DNA of 64,000 bases from contig NZ_CP035758.1 of NCBI RefSeq assembly GCF_004208415.1, forward strand, positions 4,588,001 to 4,652,000, in the 5' to 3' direction. The notes under the pieces are model-generated. The model was given only the letters and a program-made list of their open reading frames with translations, made no database searches and was not told where the DNA came from. The position numbers were made by a program, and so were the translations under genes. This DNA is from Ktedonosporobacter rubrisoli. Its GTDB lineage: Bacteria; Chloroflexota; Ktedonobacteria; Ktedonobacterales; Ktedonobacteraceae. This document shows, one piece after another, positions 35,817 through 44,652 of this stretch (its first letter is position 1; each line of letters begins with the position of its first letter).

Positions 35817-36643
35817 TTGGACTATCGGATCACCGCGGTTGGCTTACTCATAGGCGTGCTTATTGGCTTAACAGGTATGGGTGGTGGCTCACTACTCTCA
35901 CCAATTATGATTCTCATCTTCCGTGTTCCCCCGTCTGGGCAGTAGCCACAGATATTACCTATTCAACCTTTACTAAGGGCGTTGGCAGCCTGCTCCACAT
36001 GCGCCAGAAACATGTTAACTTCGAGGCGGCTTTGTGGCTAGCCTGTGGCAGCGTCCCGGCCATGCTTCTTAGTGTGTTTGTCGTCCAATACATCCGCAAA
36101 CAATTTGGCATGACGATCAATAATGTAATTATTCATGCCATTGGCTTTACCTTACTTCTTGTAGCTCTGCTTATTGTAATTAAGCCATATCTTTTGCGCA
36201 GTATCGACCGTAGGAACATTGAAAAGCAGAAGCAGGCGGCACTTGATGGTCAAGGGCTCGACACAAGCAAAACCAGCAAATGGGAGAAGAGATATCGCCC
36301 TATGCTGACGGCTCTGGTTGGAGCTGTTGTGGGCTTTCTGGTTGGTCTGACTTCGGTGGGCAGCGGTACATTGATTATTGTCTCCATCGCCTTTTTATAT
36401 CCTCGCCTCACTCCCAAGGAGCTGGTTGGCACTGATATCTTTCAGGCATTTTTGCTCTTGCTGTCAGGCGTGCTTGGTTACGCGGGCACTGGCGATATTA
36501 ATTGGCCCATGGTAGGAATGTTACTGCTTGGCTCGCTGCCCGGAGTATATCTTGGCAGCATGGCTAGCAAGTATGTTCCCAACCGCTACCTCAGCCCAAT
36601 TCTTGCAGTTGTCTTAGTAATCTCGGGACTTAAGATGATCTAA
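35817..36643 (+). pseudogene. TauE/SafE-family exporter, second copy, with a frameshift
   Basis: Starts at TTG 35817 with AGGAGG at 35804-35809, and reads LDYRITAVGLLIGVLIG, GLTGMGGGSLLSPIMIL, RVPP and then a stop. One extra C in the run of five C at 35928-35932 restores VWAVATDITYST and an unbroken 275-residue protein parallel along its whole length to the copy at 30584. The rest (from 35933) is intact, with GLTSVGSGTLIIVSIAF and GTDIFQAF. A separate 214-residue protein from the ATG at 35999 would lack the first 60 residues, which hold the first signature, and would probably not work. Either a real inactivation or a base-calling error in a homopolymer. Confidence 0.82.
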
Positions 36644-36653
36644 GCCTTAAACC

Positions 36654-36688
36654 AACAGCCGGAGCGTGCTCCGGCTGTTTCCTTTTTT
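36654..36688 (+). terminator. Rho-independent terminator of the second TauE gene
   Basis: ACAGCCGGAGC and GCTCCGGCTGT with a 2-base loop (36655-36678), followed by TTTCCTTTTTT. Starts 11 bases after the stop codon. Confidence 0.92.
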
Positions 36689-36985
36689 GGGCAGCTGATG
36701 AAGGTATCGACAATCTCATCCTCATGCAGTACAATGGGCTTCTCAGCAATCCATTCATCGGTAATATACTATCCCAACTTATTTTGACGTGCACTCTCTC
36801 TATTATCTCTAACCCACGCCGATAAGCGTTCTAAGAAAAAGATCCTGGCGAGCCTAAGCGCCTATTTGCCCGGCCAACAGACGGGCTCTGATTGTATTTT
36901 ATCGCTTTTACGGCGTTTACTTAAACATATCATTATTTATCTTTTTCAATTTTTATATATGCTATCTCAGGAGGAGATTTTACAT

Positions 36986-37594
36986 ATGCAACGTTGTCCT
37001 CAATGCTCTCTTGATAACAGGGCTGATGATTACTATTGTGCTCGTTGCGGAACGCTACTACAGGATACATCCGACAATACACAGCTCAGCCCTCGAAATG
37101 TGGTAATACCTCCGCCACCGCCATCGGCTCACGCCTATCAACCTACGACGCCAGCTTCATTTTCACAAGCCAGCCACAAACCCGACGCACCTTTTTCCCT
37201 TCCCCCAACATCCACTGATAAAACACAAAAGCAGCTACGCCCCCGAGCTCATACCTTACTCTGCGTTATTCTCTATGTGCTTGGTATCAGCTTCATAGCC
37301 TTTGGCACATTTGGAGCCCTTATTCCGTTTGCCAGTAATGCCTTAGACGCTTCTATTCTTTTTGTTATATTCATTGGTGGTCTTTTTGGTCTCGTCCCAA
37401 TCCTGAAATATCACAAAACTTCTCGTCTGCGCTGGTGGCAACGCTTGTTATGGATCATAGGTACAATCGTGGTCGGCTTCCTCATACTCGCGCTCGCCCC
37501 TTCTCTTATAAAAGTCGTGTCTGCACAGTACATTGCCATAGGAGGCACTATGATCATTGGGGGCCTGCTCATCACGATCTTCGCTTTCAGTTAA
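36986..37594 (+). CDS. Small zinc-ribbon membrane protein
   Basis: 202 residues from the ATG at 36986, chosen for AGGAGGAG at 36969-36976; the frame is open from 36866. It begins MQRCPQCSLDNRADDYYCARCG, a zinc ribbon with two CxxC pairs, followed by a Pro/Ser/Gln-rich linker of about 75 residues (PPPPPSAHAY) and four membrane segments in the C-terminal 110. This layout is common in Chloroflexi proteins of unknown function. It resembles the zinc ribbon of the large GTPase at 20545. Function unknown. Convergent with valS. Confidence 0.78.
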   Translation: MQRCPQCSLDNRADDYYCARCGTLLQDTSDNTQLSPRNVVIPPPPPSAHAYQPTTPASFSQASHKPDAPFSLPPTSTDKTQKQLRPRAHTLLCVILYVLGISFIAFGTFGALIPFASNALDASILFVIFIGGLFGLVPILKYHKTSRLRWWQRLLWIIGTIVVGFLILALAPSLIKVVSAQYIAIGGTMIIGGLLITIFAFS

Positions 37595-37630
37595 TACGCA
37601 GAGCACGCTAACAGGGCAGTCTTCTTGCCC

Positions 37631-37655
37631 TACGGCGATTCTCAGGATCGCCGTA
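37631..37655. terminator. Hairpin between convergent zinc-ribbon and valS genes
   Basis: TACGGCGAT (37631-37639) and ATCGCCGTA (37647-37655), nine perfect pairs with a 7-base loop, just after a weaker GGGCA/TGCCC hairpin. No long T run, so termination is inferred from position. Confidence 0.5.
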
Positions 37656-37734
37656 ACATCCTCTCTATTGCTTATAGAGAGCTGTGAGGCCGAGATTGCC
37701 CTGCTCCGTGCTTTATAACTCAAGACTTCATGCT

Positions 37735-40182
37735 TTAGCCCAATTTGAGTACAAGCCTCTCTTGCGCCTGCTCATCCAACACGCCTACATGCTCACCATC
37801 ATCAAAAACTATAGTTCGGGCACGCGTCGCGCTTCTGATATCTAGCCTGGCTGCGCTCAAGGCTGTCAGCAAGGCCGAAGATGCCTCGATATGCAAGCAA
37901 TCAAGCTCAGCTCCAACGGAAAGGCCTCTATCAGCCTTATAACGCCGAACCTTACGCAGTAGCTCTAGCAACGCATTACCGACTTCTTCGGCCTGCAGAT
38001 CCACCCACTCAGGATGCTCCGTAGGCCACGCCGAAACATGAATGGAGCGGGCGCCATCCCAGCGGGACAAGAATTGCTGATAGATCTCATCAGTAACATA
38101 TGGCAGATAAGGGGCCAATAGCTTCAGAGCAGTCAGCAAGGCATGATAAAGCGTCCACTGTGCCGCCGCGCGGGCCGGGCCTGGCTCGCCATATAAGCGC
38201 ATTTTCGTCAGTTCCAGATAGTTATCGCACAGATCGGACCAGAAGAAATGCTCAACCTCCGCGCGCTGTGCGGCATACTCACCCTTTTCCAGTTGCTGAG
38301 TGGCATAAGCAATAACGCGCCCAAGGCGAGAAAGGAGCCAGCGATCAGCAGGCAACAGCGTTGCAGGAATAGCCGAAGCTCCGGCGAAATCCTCAAGGCG
38401 GCCCTCAGCAAAACGACTTGCGTTCCACAACTTGTTAACCAGCCGACGCCCGGCCGCAACAGTCTCCATATTCAAAAACGTGTCAGTTCCAACCTTGACC
38501 GAGGTAGCCCAATAGCGCAACGCATCGGCCGATTCGCGTTCTAGCAACTCTGCGGGGCTCGGCTCCTTATGCTGTTTCGATTTAGAGATCTTGCTGCGCG
38601 AGGCAGATAGGGCATGCCCAGAGATCATGATTTCTTTCCAGGGTATCTCGCCGGTATGATAAAGCGACTTTACAATCGTGTAAAATGCCCACGTACGGAT
38701 AATATCATGGGCCTGAGGCCGCAAATCGGTAGGAAAGATTTGGGCAAACCAGGCGGGATCATCTATCCAGCGCCCAATCAGGAATGGAGAACAGGAAGAA
38801 GTCGCCCAGGTATCCATAACATCAAGCTCTGGCGCAAAATCGGTCGAGCCACAGGAACAAGGGCGAGCTGGTTCCGTCGTACGCGGATCGATGGGCAACT
38901 GCTCAAGATCGGCAAGAAGCAGTTCTCCACAGGCCCTACATCTCCAGGCCGGGAACGGGACGCCAAGATAACGTTGCCGTGAAATGCACCAATCCCACTG
39001 TAGATTCTCAACCCAATGCTCATAACGACTACGCATATACTCCGGATTCCAACGGATTTTTCGTCCCGCTGCGAGGAAGCGCTCCTTTTGATCAAGGACG
39101 CGGATAAACCATTGCCTGGTATGCAAGTACTCGACAGGCGTGCCACAGCGCTCATGAATCCCAACATTATGCTCTATGGTCTCCTGACCCAGCAGCAAGT
39201 TCTGACTGGCTAACGCGCTTAGAATTCGCTTGCGCGCCTCAGCAACCTTCAAACCGGCGCAAGGGCCAGCCAGCTCGGTCATGCGCCCATCGCGTCCAAT
39301 AGCAGCGCGTAAGGGTAGGTGATGAGCACGCCACCAGCGGATATCTGTAGAATCCCCAAAGGTACAGCACATAACCGCACCGCTACCTTTGCCTGGATCG
39401 GCCATCTCGTCGGCAAGAATCGGAACCTCTATGCGTTCCTGCTCCGCAAATGCCGCGCTTTCGATGGTGGCCATCGAGCCGATCAAATGGCGGTATCTCT
39501 CGTCGGCAGGGTGAACAAAGATTGCAACGCAAGCCGGCAAGAGCTCAGGTCGTGTAGTGGCGATCGGTAGAACATCCCCGTTTGCCAGGCGAAAAGCCAG
39601 CGTTGAGAAGAGTGTTGGTAGCAATGCATCATCAACATCGGCCTGAGCAATAGCAGTCCGGCATTCCGGACACCACAACGTTGGGGCGGGTTGAGCATAG
39701 ACACGCCCGGCGCGGTAGAGCTGAATAAAAGACCACTGGGAAATGCGCTGAGCCTGAGGCGAGATCGTCGAATAGCGATAGCGCCAATCGACACTCAATC
39801 CCAGGCGCCTCCATAAGGCCTCAAAATCATCCTCAGTCCGCTCGCTCAAGACTCGACACTGCGCAATAAACGCCTGCGGGTCCATCTCTGTAGCCTTACG
39901 GCGCAACGTTTCTTCTGCAAAACGTTCGGTTGGCAGACCATTGTCATCAAAGCCCATGGGATAAAAAACCTGCTTGCCGCGCATACGTTGAAAGCGCGCG
40001 ATAACATCAGTCTGAGTATAAGAGAAGCAATGGCCGATATGCAAAGCGCCAGAAACAGTAGGAGGAGGCGTATCGATGACAAAAGTCGGCCCGTGAGGCT
40101 CAAAGGCATACAGACCGGCTTCACGCCAAAAACTGGCAAGACGAGGCTCGGCCTCGCGAAAATTGTAACGGTCGGGCAGCAT
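37735..40182 (-). CDS. valS: Valyl-tRNA synthetase, archaeal-like (DDNG) type
   Basis: 815 residues from the ATG at 40182, which has AAGGAG at correct spacing; the frame is open to 40296 but that stretch is the T-box leader. HIGH motif at 48-51 (ALHIGHCFSY) and KISKSK at 531-536 for ATP. The signature FDDNGLPTER is the form seen in archaeal and some bacterial ValRS, in place of the GxDHAGIATQ of most bacteria. Cys-containing pairs (CPEC, CRAC, CSCGS) suggest zinc-binding knuckles. The long C-terminal coiled coil of E. coli-type ValRS is absent, fitting the short length. It charges tRNA-Val. The upstream T-box makes expression respond to uncharged tRNA-Val. Confidence 0.95.
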   Translation of the reverse strand: MLPDRYNFREAEPRLASFWREAGLYAFEPHGPTFVIDTPPPTVSGALHIGHCFSYTQTDVIARFQRMRGKQVFYPMGFDDNGLPTERFAEETLRRKATEMDPQAFIAQCRVLSERTEDDFEALWRRLGLSVDWRYRYSTISPQAQRISQWSFIQLYRAGRVYAQPAPTLWCPECRTAIAQADVDDALLPTLFSTLAFRLANGDVLPIATTRPELLPACVAIFVHPADERYRHLIGSMATIESAAFAEQERIEVPILADEMADPGKGSGAVMCCTFGDSTDIRWWRAHHLPLRAAIGRDGRMTELAGPCAGLKVAEARKRILSALASQNLLLGQETIEHNVGIHERCGTPVEYLHTRQWFIRVLDQKERFLAAGRKIRWNPEYMRSRYEHWVENLQWDWCISRQRYLGVPFPAWRCRACGELLLADLEQLPIDPRTTEPARPCSCGSTDFAPELDVMDTWATSSCSPFLIGRWIDDPAWFAQIFPTDLRPQAHDIIRTWAFYTIVKSLYHTGEIPWKEIMISGHALSASRSKISKSKQHKEPSPAELLERESADALRYWATSVKVGTDTFLNMETVAAGRRLVNKLWNASRFAEGRLEDFAGASAIPATLLPADRWLLSRLGRVIAYATQQLEKGEYAAQRAEVEHFFWSDLCDNYLELTKMRLYGEPGPARAAAQWTLYHALLTALKLLAPYLPYVTDEIYQQFLSRWDGARSIHVSAWPTEHPEWVDLQAEEVGNALLELLRKVRRYKADRGLSVGAELDCLHIEASSALLTALSAARLDIRSATRARTIVFDDGEHVGVLDEQAQERLVLKLG

Positions 40183-40213
40183 ATGATGGTACTCCTTCTT
40201 TGAAGATAGCATG

Positions 40214-40524
40214 AAAAAACGCTGCCACCTCACAAGGACGAGGGCAGCGCAACTCGTGGTACCACCTTGGTTTAATAGTCGACTCGCCCAACCCAAACGG
40301 AGCCAACTATCCTCTACATGACAGCGCTAACGGGCCTTCCCGGAACGCCCTAATGCTATCAGACAGATAGTTTCAAGCGTTCGACTCATGAGCCACGTTC
40401 AAGGGGCAACTCTGGGGGAGGCTCGCACCCGATGGCCTCCGTTCTCTGACAGAGCGCGTTACCTTTACTCCGCTCATTCAAAGTCTTTTTAGGTATTCCG
40501 AACAACAGTAGCAATATCTACAGT
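40214..40524 (-). promoter_or_regulatory. T-box riboswitch leader of valS
   Basis: On the minus strand the leader contains the T-box core AAGGTGGTACCACG at 40255-40268. A terminator follows: CGCTGCC (40243-40249) and GGCAGCG (40220-40226) with six T at 40214-40219. Stem I is closed by ATGAGC/GCTCAT; its 5' side has AGTA and its 3' side reads GAAC-GUG, so the specifier is the valine codon GUG (40394-40396). Uncharged tRNA-Val would pair with the specifier and stabilise the antiterminator. The 5' end is inferred from the promoter. Confidence 0.92.
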
Positions 40525-40530
40525 ATACAA

Positions 40531-40559
40531 AGTATATTTATTTCAAGATAGATTGTCAA
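40531..40559 (-). promoter_or_regulatory. valS promoter
   Basis: Minus strand TTGACA (40554-40559), 17-base spacer, TATACT (40531-40536): full -35 consensus and one mismatch in -10. Transcription would begin near 40524, at the start of the T-box leader. Confidence 0.8.
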
Positions 40560-40695
40560 GCCGAGACTTTTTATAGAGTTTACTCTTCTTCAGACCACCC
40601 CACCTCAGAGGTAGTACGCAAACAGCTGAAACTTTTCTTCAGAGCAGGACGTAACAGCGAGTAGACAGCATAATTACTACATAAGGGAGAGTTAT

Positions 40696-41028
40696 ATGCC
40701 TCAGTGGGGTCCAAAAGACGTAAGAAAGCATATGCACGTCTATTCAGCAGATAATCAAGATATCGGGCATGTTGCCGAAGTCTATGAAGACTCTTTTATG
40801 CTTCATAAAGGACTTCTCTTCTCTAAAGACCGCTATTTACCCTACAGCGCAATTACCAACCTCAGGGAAGATCGTTTGCAACTTAGCATGAGTGCAGATG
40901 AGGTAAAGGAGAAGATGTGGGAGAAGAGGCCTGACTATGAGCATCATCTTGGGGACCCGCTCCAACTTTTCTATGATCGCGAGCATGGAGTACACGATCC
41001 ATTTGACGAAACCAGGCCAGGGGATTGA
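40696..41028 (+). CDS. Small PRC-barrel/DUF2171-like protein
   Basis: 110 residues. The N-terminal 60 residues, VRKHMHVYSADNQDIGHVAEVYEDSFML and RYLPYSAITNL, look like a PRC-barrel or DUF2171-type fold: an opening phrase on marking something with a property, a Gly, and a strand pair ending with 'Ile'. The rest is Glu/Asp-rich and ends HDPFDETRPGD. The role is unknown. The ATG at 40696 has GGGAGAG upstream. It stands alone between the T-box and the sigma-factor gene. Confidence 0.65.
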   Translation: MPQWGPKDVRKHMHVYSADNQDIGHVAEVYEDSFMLHKGLLFSKDRYLPYSAITNLREDRLQLSMSADEVKEKMWEKRPDYEHHLGDPLQLFYDREHGVHDPFDETRPGD

Positions 41029-41468
41029 CAGAGCCACATAAAAGCCTGCTCGCTCAAGGCTAGTCCGAGTTGCAAAAGTCAGACAAGATCTGTAGTCAGC
41101 ATAATTTAAATCTTCTGACTCAAGCATATACACAGAGACATAAATAAATACAATATTAGTAACATTCAACTAAGTTATGCAAACTTTTTTATTAGGTATG
41201 GGTAGCGCGTCGTTCAAGAGTGCAATAATAATCTGGAGCCCAGACACGAAAACTCCAATATAAGGTTAGAACCTGACCTTATCTAGGGTAATTACCCGAT
41301 GTGATGGCCACGTCCATTCATTTAAAATAGAGGCAAAGATACACAGAGAAGAATGGACACGTACATATCGGCACAAACGTGCTAATCCGCCTGTGAGTGC
41401 TGACCACGAGGCCATACGGAGTCCGACGCTGATTTTGTCGGTAAGTTTCCTGAAGGGAGCGTGGAATC
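41029..41468. other. Gap upstream of the sigma factor with two dyads
   Basis: 440 bases, no gene. It holds an inverted repeat ATAAGGT/ACCTTAT (41260-41266 and 41276-41282) and, 3 bases on, a 12-base perfect palindrome GGGTAATTACCC (41286-41297). Confidence 0.5.
41286..41297. repeat. 12-base palindrome upstream of the sigma factor
   Basis: GGGTAATTACCC reads the same on both strands, about 170 bases before the sigma-factor ATG, next to another dyad at 41260-41282. Could be an operator. Confidence 0.55.
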
Positions 41469-42602
41469 ATGGCTATTTTTAATCCTGTCAGTGACGAGCG
41501 CAGGACCATGTTGACCACAAATGCTAAAACAACGGATAGGTTCTCGACTGGCGCTGTATCTGATGTCGACCCGGATTTAAATCGTCACTCACGTGCTAAA
41601 GGCAAATCATCATCCTCAACTCAAACTATGCTCGATTTAGATCCAATGCAGGTAGACGAGTCGGCATCGCTTATAAGCGAACTCGATGAAGAGGAAGACG
41701 ACGGCGACATAGAAGAGTTAGAAGGAGAGGCACCTACCCGTACACGGCGGGCTGGCGTTGCTAATACAAAAGCTGCAGGTACTGAAGATGCTTTTCAGAG
41801 CTACTTGCGCGATATCCGCAGTCTCGGTCTTCTAACCCACGCTGAAGAAATTGATCTGGCCCAACGAGCTGCCGCCGGCGAGGAGTGGGCGCGCCGCAAG
41901 TTAATCGAATCAAATTTGCGCCTGGTAATTGCTATTGCACGCCGCTACACCAGCACAGGGGTACCGCTTATCGATCTCATTCAAGAAGGTAACCTGGGCC
42001 TGATGAGGGCTGCGGAAAAGTTCGATTATCAACGCGGTTGCCATTTTGGCACTTATGCCACCTGGTGGATACGCCAGGCTGTCAGCCGGGCTGCCGGCGA
42101 ACAGTCTCGCTTGATCCATTTACCAGAGCACGTGGCCACGCGCCTGCGCAAAGTGCGCCGTATAGCCGCCCAACTCTCACAAGAAAATGGACTCGATCCA
42201 TTGCCCGAACAAATAGCAGAAGCTTGCAACATAGATGTAAACGAAGTCATTGATCTTTTGGGCGTCATCGAACAGCCGGTTTCCCTCGATGCCCCTGTCG
42301 ATGACGAAGCGCGCTATTCTCTGGCTGATACTCTTGAGGATAGCACAACACCTGCTCCTTCCGAAACAGCCTCTCAGCACTTGCTGGGCGAAGAGCTACA
42401 CCGGGCTTTAGCATTACTTACCCCACGAGAGCGTGCGGTGGTGACCTTACGCTACGGGATAGGCGACGGACGCAGCCGAACGCTGCTGGAAGTTGGCAAG
42501 GAATTGGGCATTTCACGCGAGCGCGTTCGCCAGCTAGAGGTTGTAGCGCTTATGAAATTGCGCGGCCTCAGCAATAGCGTTGCGCTACGCGAGTGCGTCT
42601 AA
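41469..42602 (+). CDS. RNA polymerase sigma factor, sigma-70 group 1/2 (RpoD-like)
   Basis: 377 residues. The first 105 residues are polar and acidic (LDEEEDDGDIEELEGEAP) and take the place of region 1.1 without matching it. Region 1.2 starts at AFQSYLRDIRSLGLLTHAEE; region 2 has NLRLVIAIARRYTSTGVPLIDLIQEGNLGLMRAAEKFDY and GTYATWWIRQAVSRA; region 3 HLPEHVATRLRK and LPEQIAEACNI; region 4 LTPRERAVVTLRYGIGDG and TLLEVGKELGISRERVRQLE. The region 2 and 4 helices are nearly canonical, so it should recognise consensus promoters. ATG at 41469 with GGGAG upstream. Whether it is the main sigma or a second one cannot be told. Confidence 0.92.
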   Translation: MAIFNPVSDERRTMLTTNAKTTDRFSTGAVSDVDPDLNRHSRAKGKSSSSTQTMLDLDPMQVDESASLISELDEEEDDGDIEELEGEAPTRTRRAGVANTKAAGTEDAFQSYLRDIRSLGLLTHAEEIDLAQRAAAGEEWARRKLIESNLRLVIAIARRYTSTGVPLIDLIQEGNLGLMRAAEKFDYQRGCHFGTYATWWIRQAVSRAAGEQSRLIHLPEHVATRLRKVRRIAAQLSQENGLDPLPEQIAEACNIDVNEVIDLLGVIEQPVSLDAPVDDEARYSLADTLEDSTTPAPSETASQHLLGEELHRALALLTPRERAVVTLRYGIGDGRSRTLLEVGKELGISRERVRQLEVVALMKLRGLSNSVALRECV

Positions 42603-42622
42603 GCATTTATCCAGGACTTATC

Positions 42623-42655
42623 AGGGCATCTCGTTCGATGCCCTTTCTTATTTTT
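42623..42655 (+). terminator. Rho-independent terminator of the sigma-factor gene
   Basis: AGGGCATC (42623-42630) and GATGCCCT (42637-42644), 6-base loop, then TTCTTATTTTT. It starts 21 bases after the stop. Confidence 0.88.
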
Positions 42656-42749
42656 CACGCATACCACCTGTGAGTATTGCTTTCATGTGCTGGCTTTACA
42701 GATAATAGCATTCCCAGTACTACGCTCCTCGACGCTCTTTCCAGCAGTA

Positions 42750-42758
42750 TGCTATACT
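42750..42758 (+). promoter_or_regulatory. Possible extended -10 promoter of the glycosyltransferase cluster
   Basis: TGCTATACT at 42750-42758, an extended -10 (TGn-TATACT) with no good -35 (CGACGC at the expected place). It is about 85 bases before the first gene, just after the terminator of the sigma gene. Confidence 0.35.
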
Positions 42759-42843
42759 AGTCAGCGGCTATTCCAGCTACCTTTTTCTCTAGCTTAACAA
42801 AAGAAATGCCCTATATATTCACTATTACCGGGGAATAATTATC

Positions 42844-44604
42844 ATGAATACGAGGACTGATATCTCAACACGCTCTGCTAAAACTTCTCAGCGAAAAGCG
42901 CCTACCCATCAATTAGCTTCTTCTCAGCGCCTGGTAATCCTCGACGCCGCTATCATTATAGGTCTGTTACTGGCCGCCCTTATCCCACGTATTATTCTTG
43001 CTCTCCAACTCGATATGGTCACCGACGAAGTTGTCTACATTCTAGGAGGCAAAATCTATTTACCGCTCGTCGCCCATATGAACATTGGAGCAAGTGGCTG
43101 GAGTTATAATTATGAGCATCCGCCATTTGTCAAACTCCTGATCGGACTTGTCCTCGCCCTCAACTCTTCCCTCGGCCACCCTCTGGGAGAACTCCTTGCC
43201 GGGCGCATCCCCAGCATTATTTTTGGGACATTGCTCGTCCTTGCCGTCTATTGGCTTGGCCGTTCTCCCTTTGGTCGCATTATCGCTTTGGGGGCAGCCC
43301 TCTGCCTGGCTTTCAGTCCCTGGCTAGCCTATTTTAGCGCGCTTGCCTATCTCGACATGACGATGACGGCCCTTATCACGATAGCTTTTCTCCTGGTCTG
43401 GCACGCCATAAAGCGACCATGGCTCTATTTACTTGTTGCTCTGTTAGTTGGTCTGGGGGCTGCCAGCAAGTACACTGCCGTTCTGATCATACCTGGCATG
43501 GCCTTATTTACTATTTACTATTTCCTGGGAATCTGGCCACGCCTACCACGCGAGCAGAGAGCCCCTATTCCCTGGCTCTGGTGGTTAGGAGCCATTGTAC
43601 TGGCGCCACTTATTTTTCTGGCCGTCGATCCTGCTATCTGGCCCGGACCAGTCAAGCTGTTAATCCACAGCTTCGAGTTCGAATGGAAGCATTCCTACAA
43701 TGGCCACCTCACGTTTATCGCCGGGCAATACAATATGCATGTACCGCACTGGTCTATTCTCTATATTCTTGCCGCCAAGATCAGCGCTTTTGTAACTATT
43801 CCAGCGGCGCTCTTTGTCATCTTTGCGCTGATCCAGCAGGTACGCTTTCAGCTGCATCCTTCCGCCGCAAACGCGGCAGAAGCTGCCAGCACTTCATTTC
43901 TATTGATCTGGCTCCTGGCCACCCTGGGATTGTTTAGCCTACTCAACATAGTTGTGGGTACACACTATCACTTACCCCTGGCAGCTCCCGTCGCGCTAGC
44001 CGGAGCCTCGGGGCTGGCCACGATCTTACGCTATCGGCGTGGGACTGGTTTTCTATTTCGGCAGCCCCGGCAAACTGAAGATGAAGAGGCGCCGGCATCT
44101 CTACCGGCCCGCAGACCGGCGCTCAATCTATGGGGAACAGCCGCCGCTCTTCTGCTCATCGCCGCCGTGGCTATTCCGCATCTTGTAGGTTTAACCACCG
44201 TGTACGCTGCTGAGGGCTATACAAGTGAGCTCTTCCACGGAGAAAACACTGTCTTACAGGTAGCCTATCCTGGCTATCGCGAAGCCCTAAAATGGCTGGC
44301 CGCGCATACGAATAAACCGCTTCGCGTTGGACTTGTGGCTGTTCCCGGCACATTAAATGGCGGAAGCGACGGCATATCATGGTATGGCTTTAACCAGGAT
44401 CTTACAGGGAGGTTTAAGTTGACAGAGGCTCACCCTACCGATTACAATTTTCCGTACGATTATCTTATCTGGCCAATGCATCTAGTGCAAAGAGGCTATG
44501 CCATCCCCGAGCCATGGCGGTCTCACATCGTCTATACAGTCACAGGTGGGAATACAACTTACTGCTATATCCTGGCACGCGTTCCTGCTACCCAGATACC
44601 ATAA
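42844..44604 (+). CDS. GT39/ArnT-like membrane glycosyltransferase (PMT type)
   Basis: 586 residues, about 12 membrane segments. After a short polar start comes a first helix and then LQLDMVTDEVVYILGGKIYLP, where the acidic pair (DE) marks the catalytic first outer loop of the GT-C fold; EHPPFVKLLIG follows, and YLDMTMTALI is the second conserved loop. These features fit dolichyl/undecaprenyl-phosphate-sugar mannosyltransferases. It would move a sugar from a polyprenyl phosphate to a protein or lipid on the outer face. ATG at 42844, GGGGAA upstream. First of four same-strand glycosyltransferase genes. Substrate unknown. Confidence 0.87.
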   Translation: MNTRTDISTRSAKTSQRKAPTHQLASSQRLVILDAAIIIGLLLAALIPRIILALQLDMVTDEVVYILGGKIYLPLVAHMNIGASGWSYNYEHPPFVKLLIGLVLALNSSLGHPLGELLAGRIPSIIFGTLLVLAVYWLGRSPFGRIIALGAALCLAFSPWLAYFSALAYLDMTMTALITIAFLLVWHAIKRPWLYLLVALLVGLGAASKYTAVLIIPGMALFTIYYFLGIWPRLPREQRAPIPWLWWLGAIVLAPLIFLAVDPAIWPGPVKLLIHSFEFEWKHSYNGHLTFIAGQYNMHVPHWSILYILAAKISAFVTIPAALFVIFALIQQVRFQLHPSAANAAEAASTSFLLIWLLATLGLFSLLNIVVGTHYHLPLAAPVALAGASGLATILRYRRGTGFLFRQPRQTEDEEAPASLPARRPALNLWGTAAALLLIAAVAIPHLVGLTTVYAAEGYTSELFHGENTVLQVAYPGYREALKWLAAHTNKPLRVGLVAVPGTLNGGSDGISWYGFNQDLTGRFKLTEAHPTDYNFPYDYLIWPMHLVQRGYAIPEPWRSHIVYTVTGGNTTYCYILARVPATQIP

Positions 44605-44652
44605 CAATAGCTAATTGGGGTTGGAAAATCCTGCCTCCTGAAAGGATATTTG

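Noticed and set aside
36690..36770. Minus-strand stretch reading DEWIAEKPIVLHEDEIVDTF
   Set aside because: It looks protein-like but is short, has no start codon and a stop upstream. It may be a gene remnant, too little to call.
40210..40296. Upstream extension of valS to 40296 or to the ATG at 40212
   Set aside because: The frame runs through the T-box core and terminator; the ATG at 40182 has the ribosome site.
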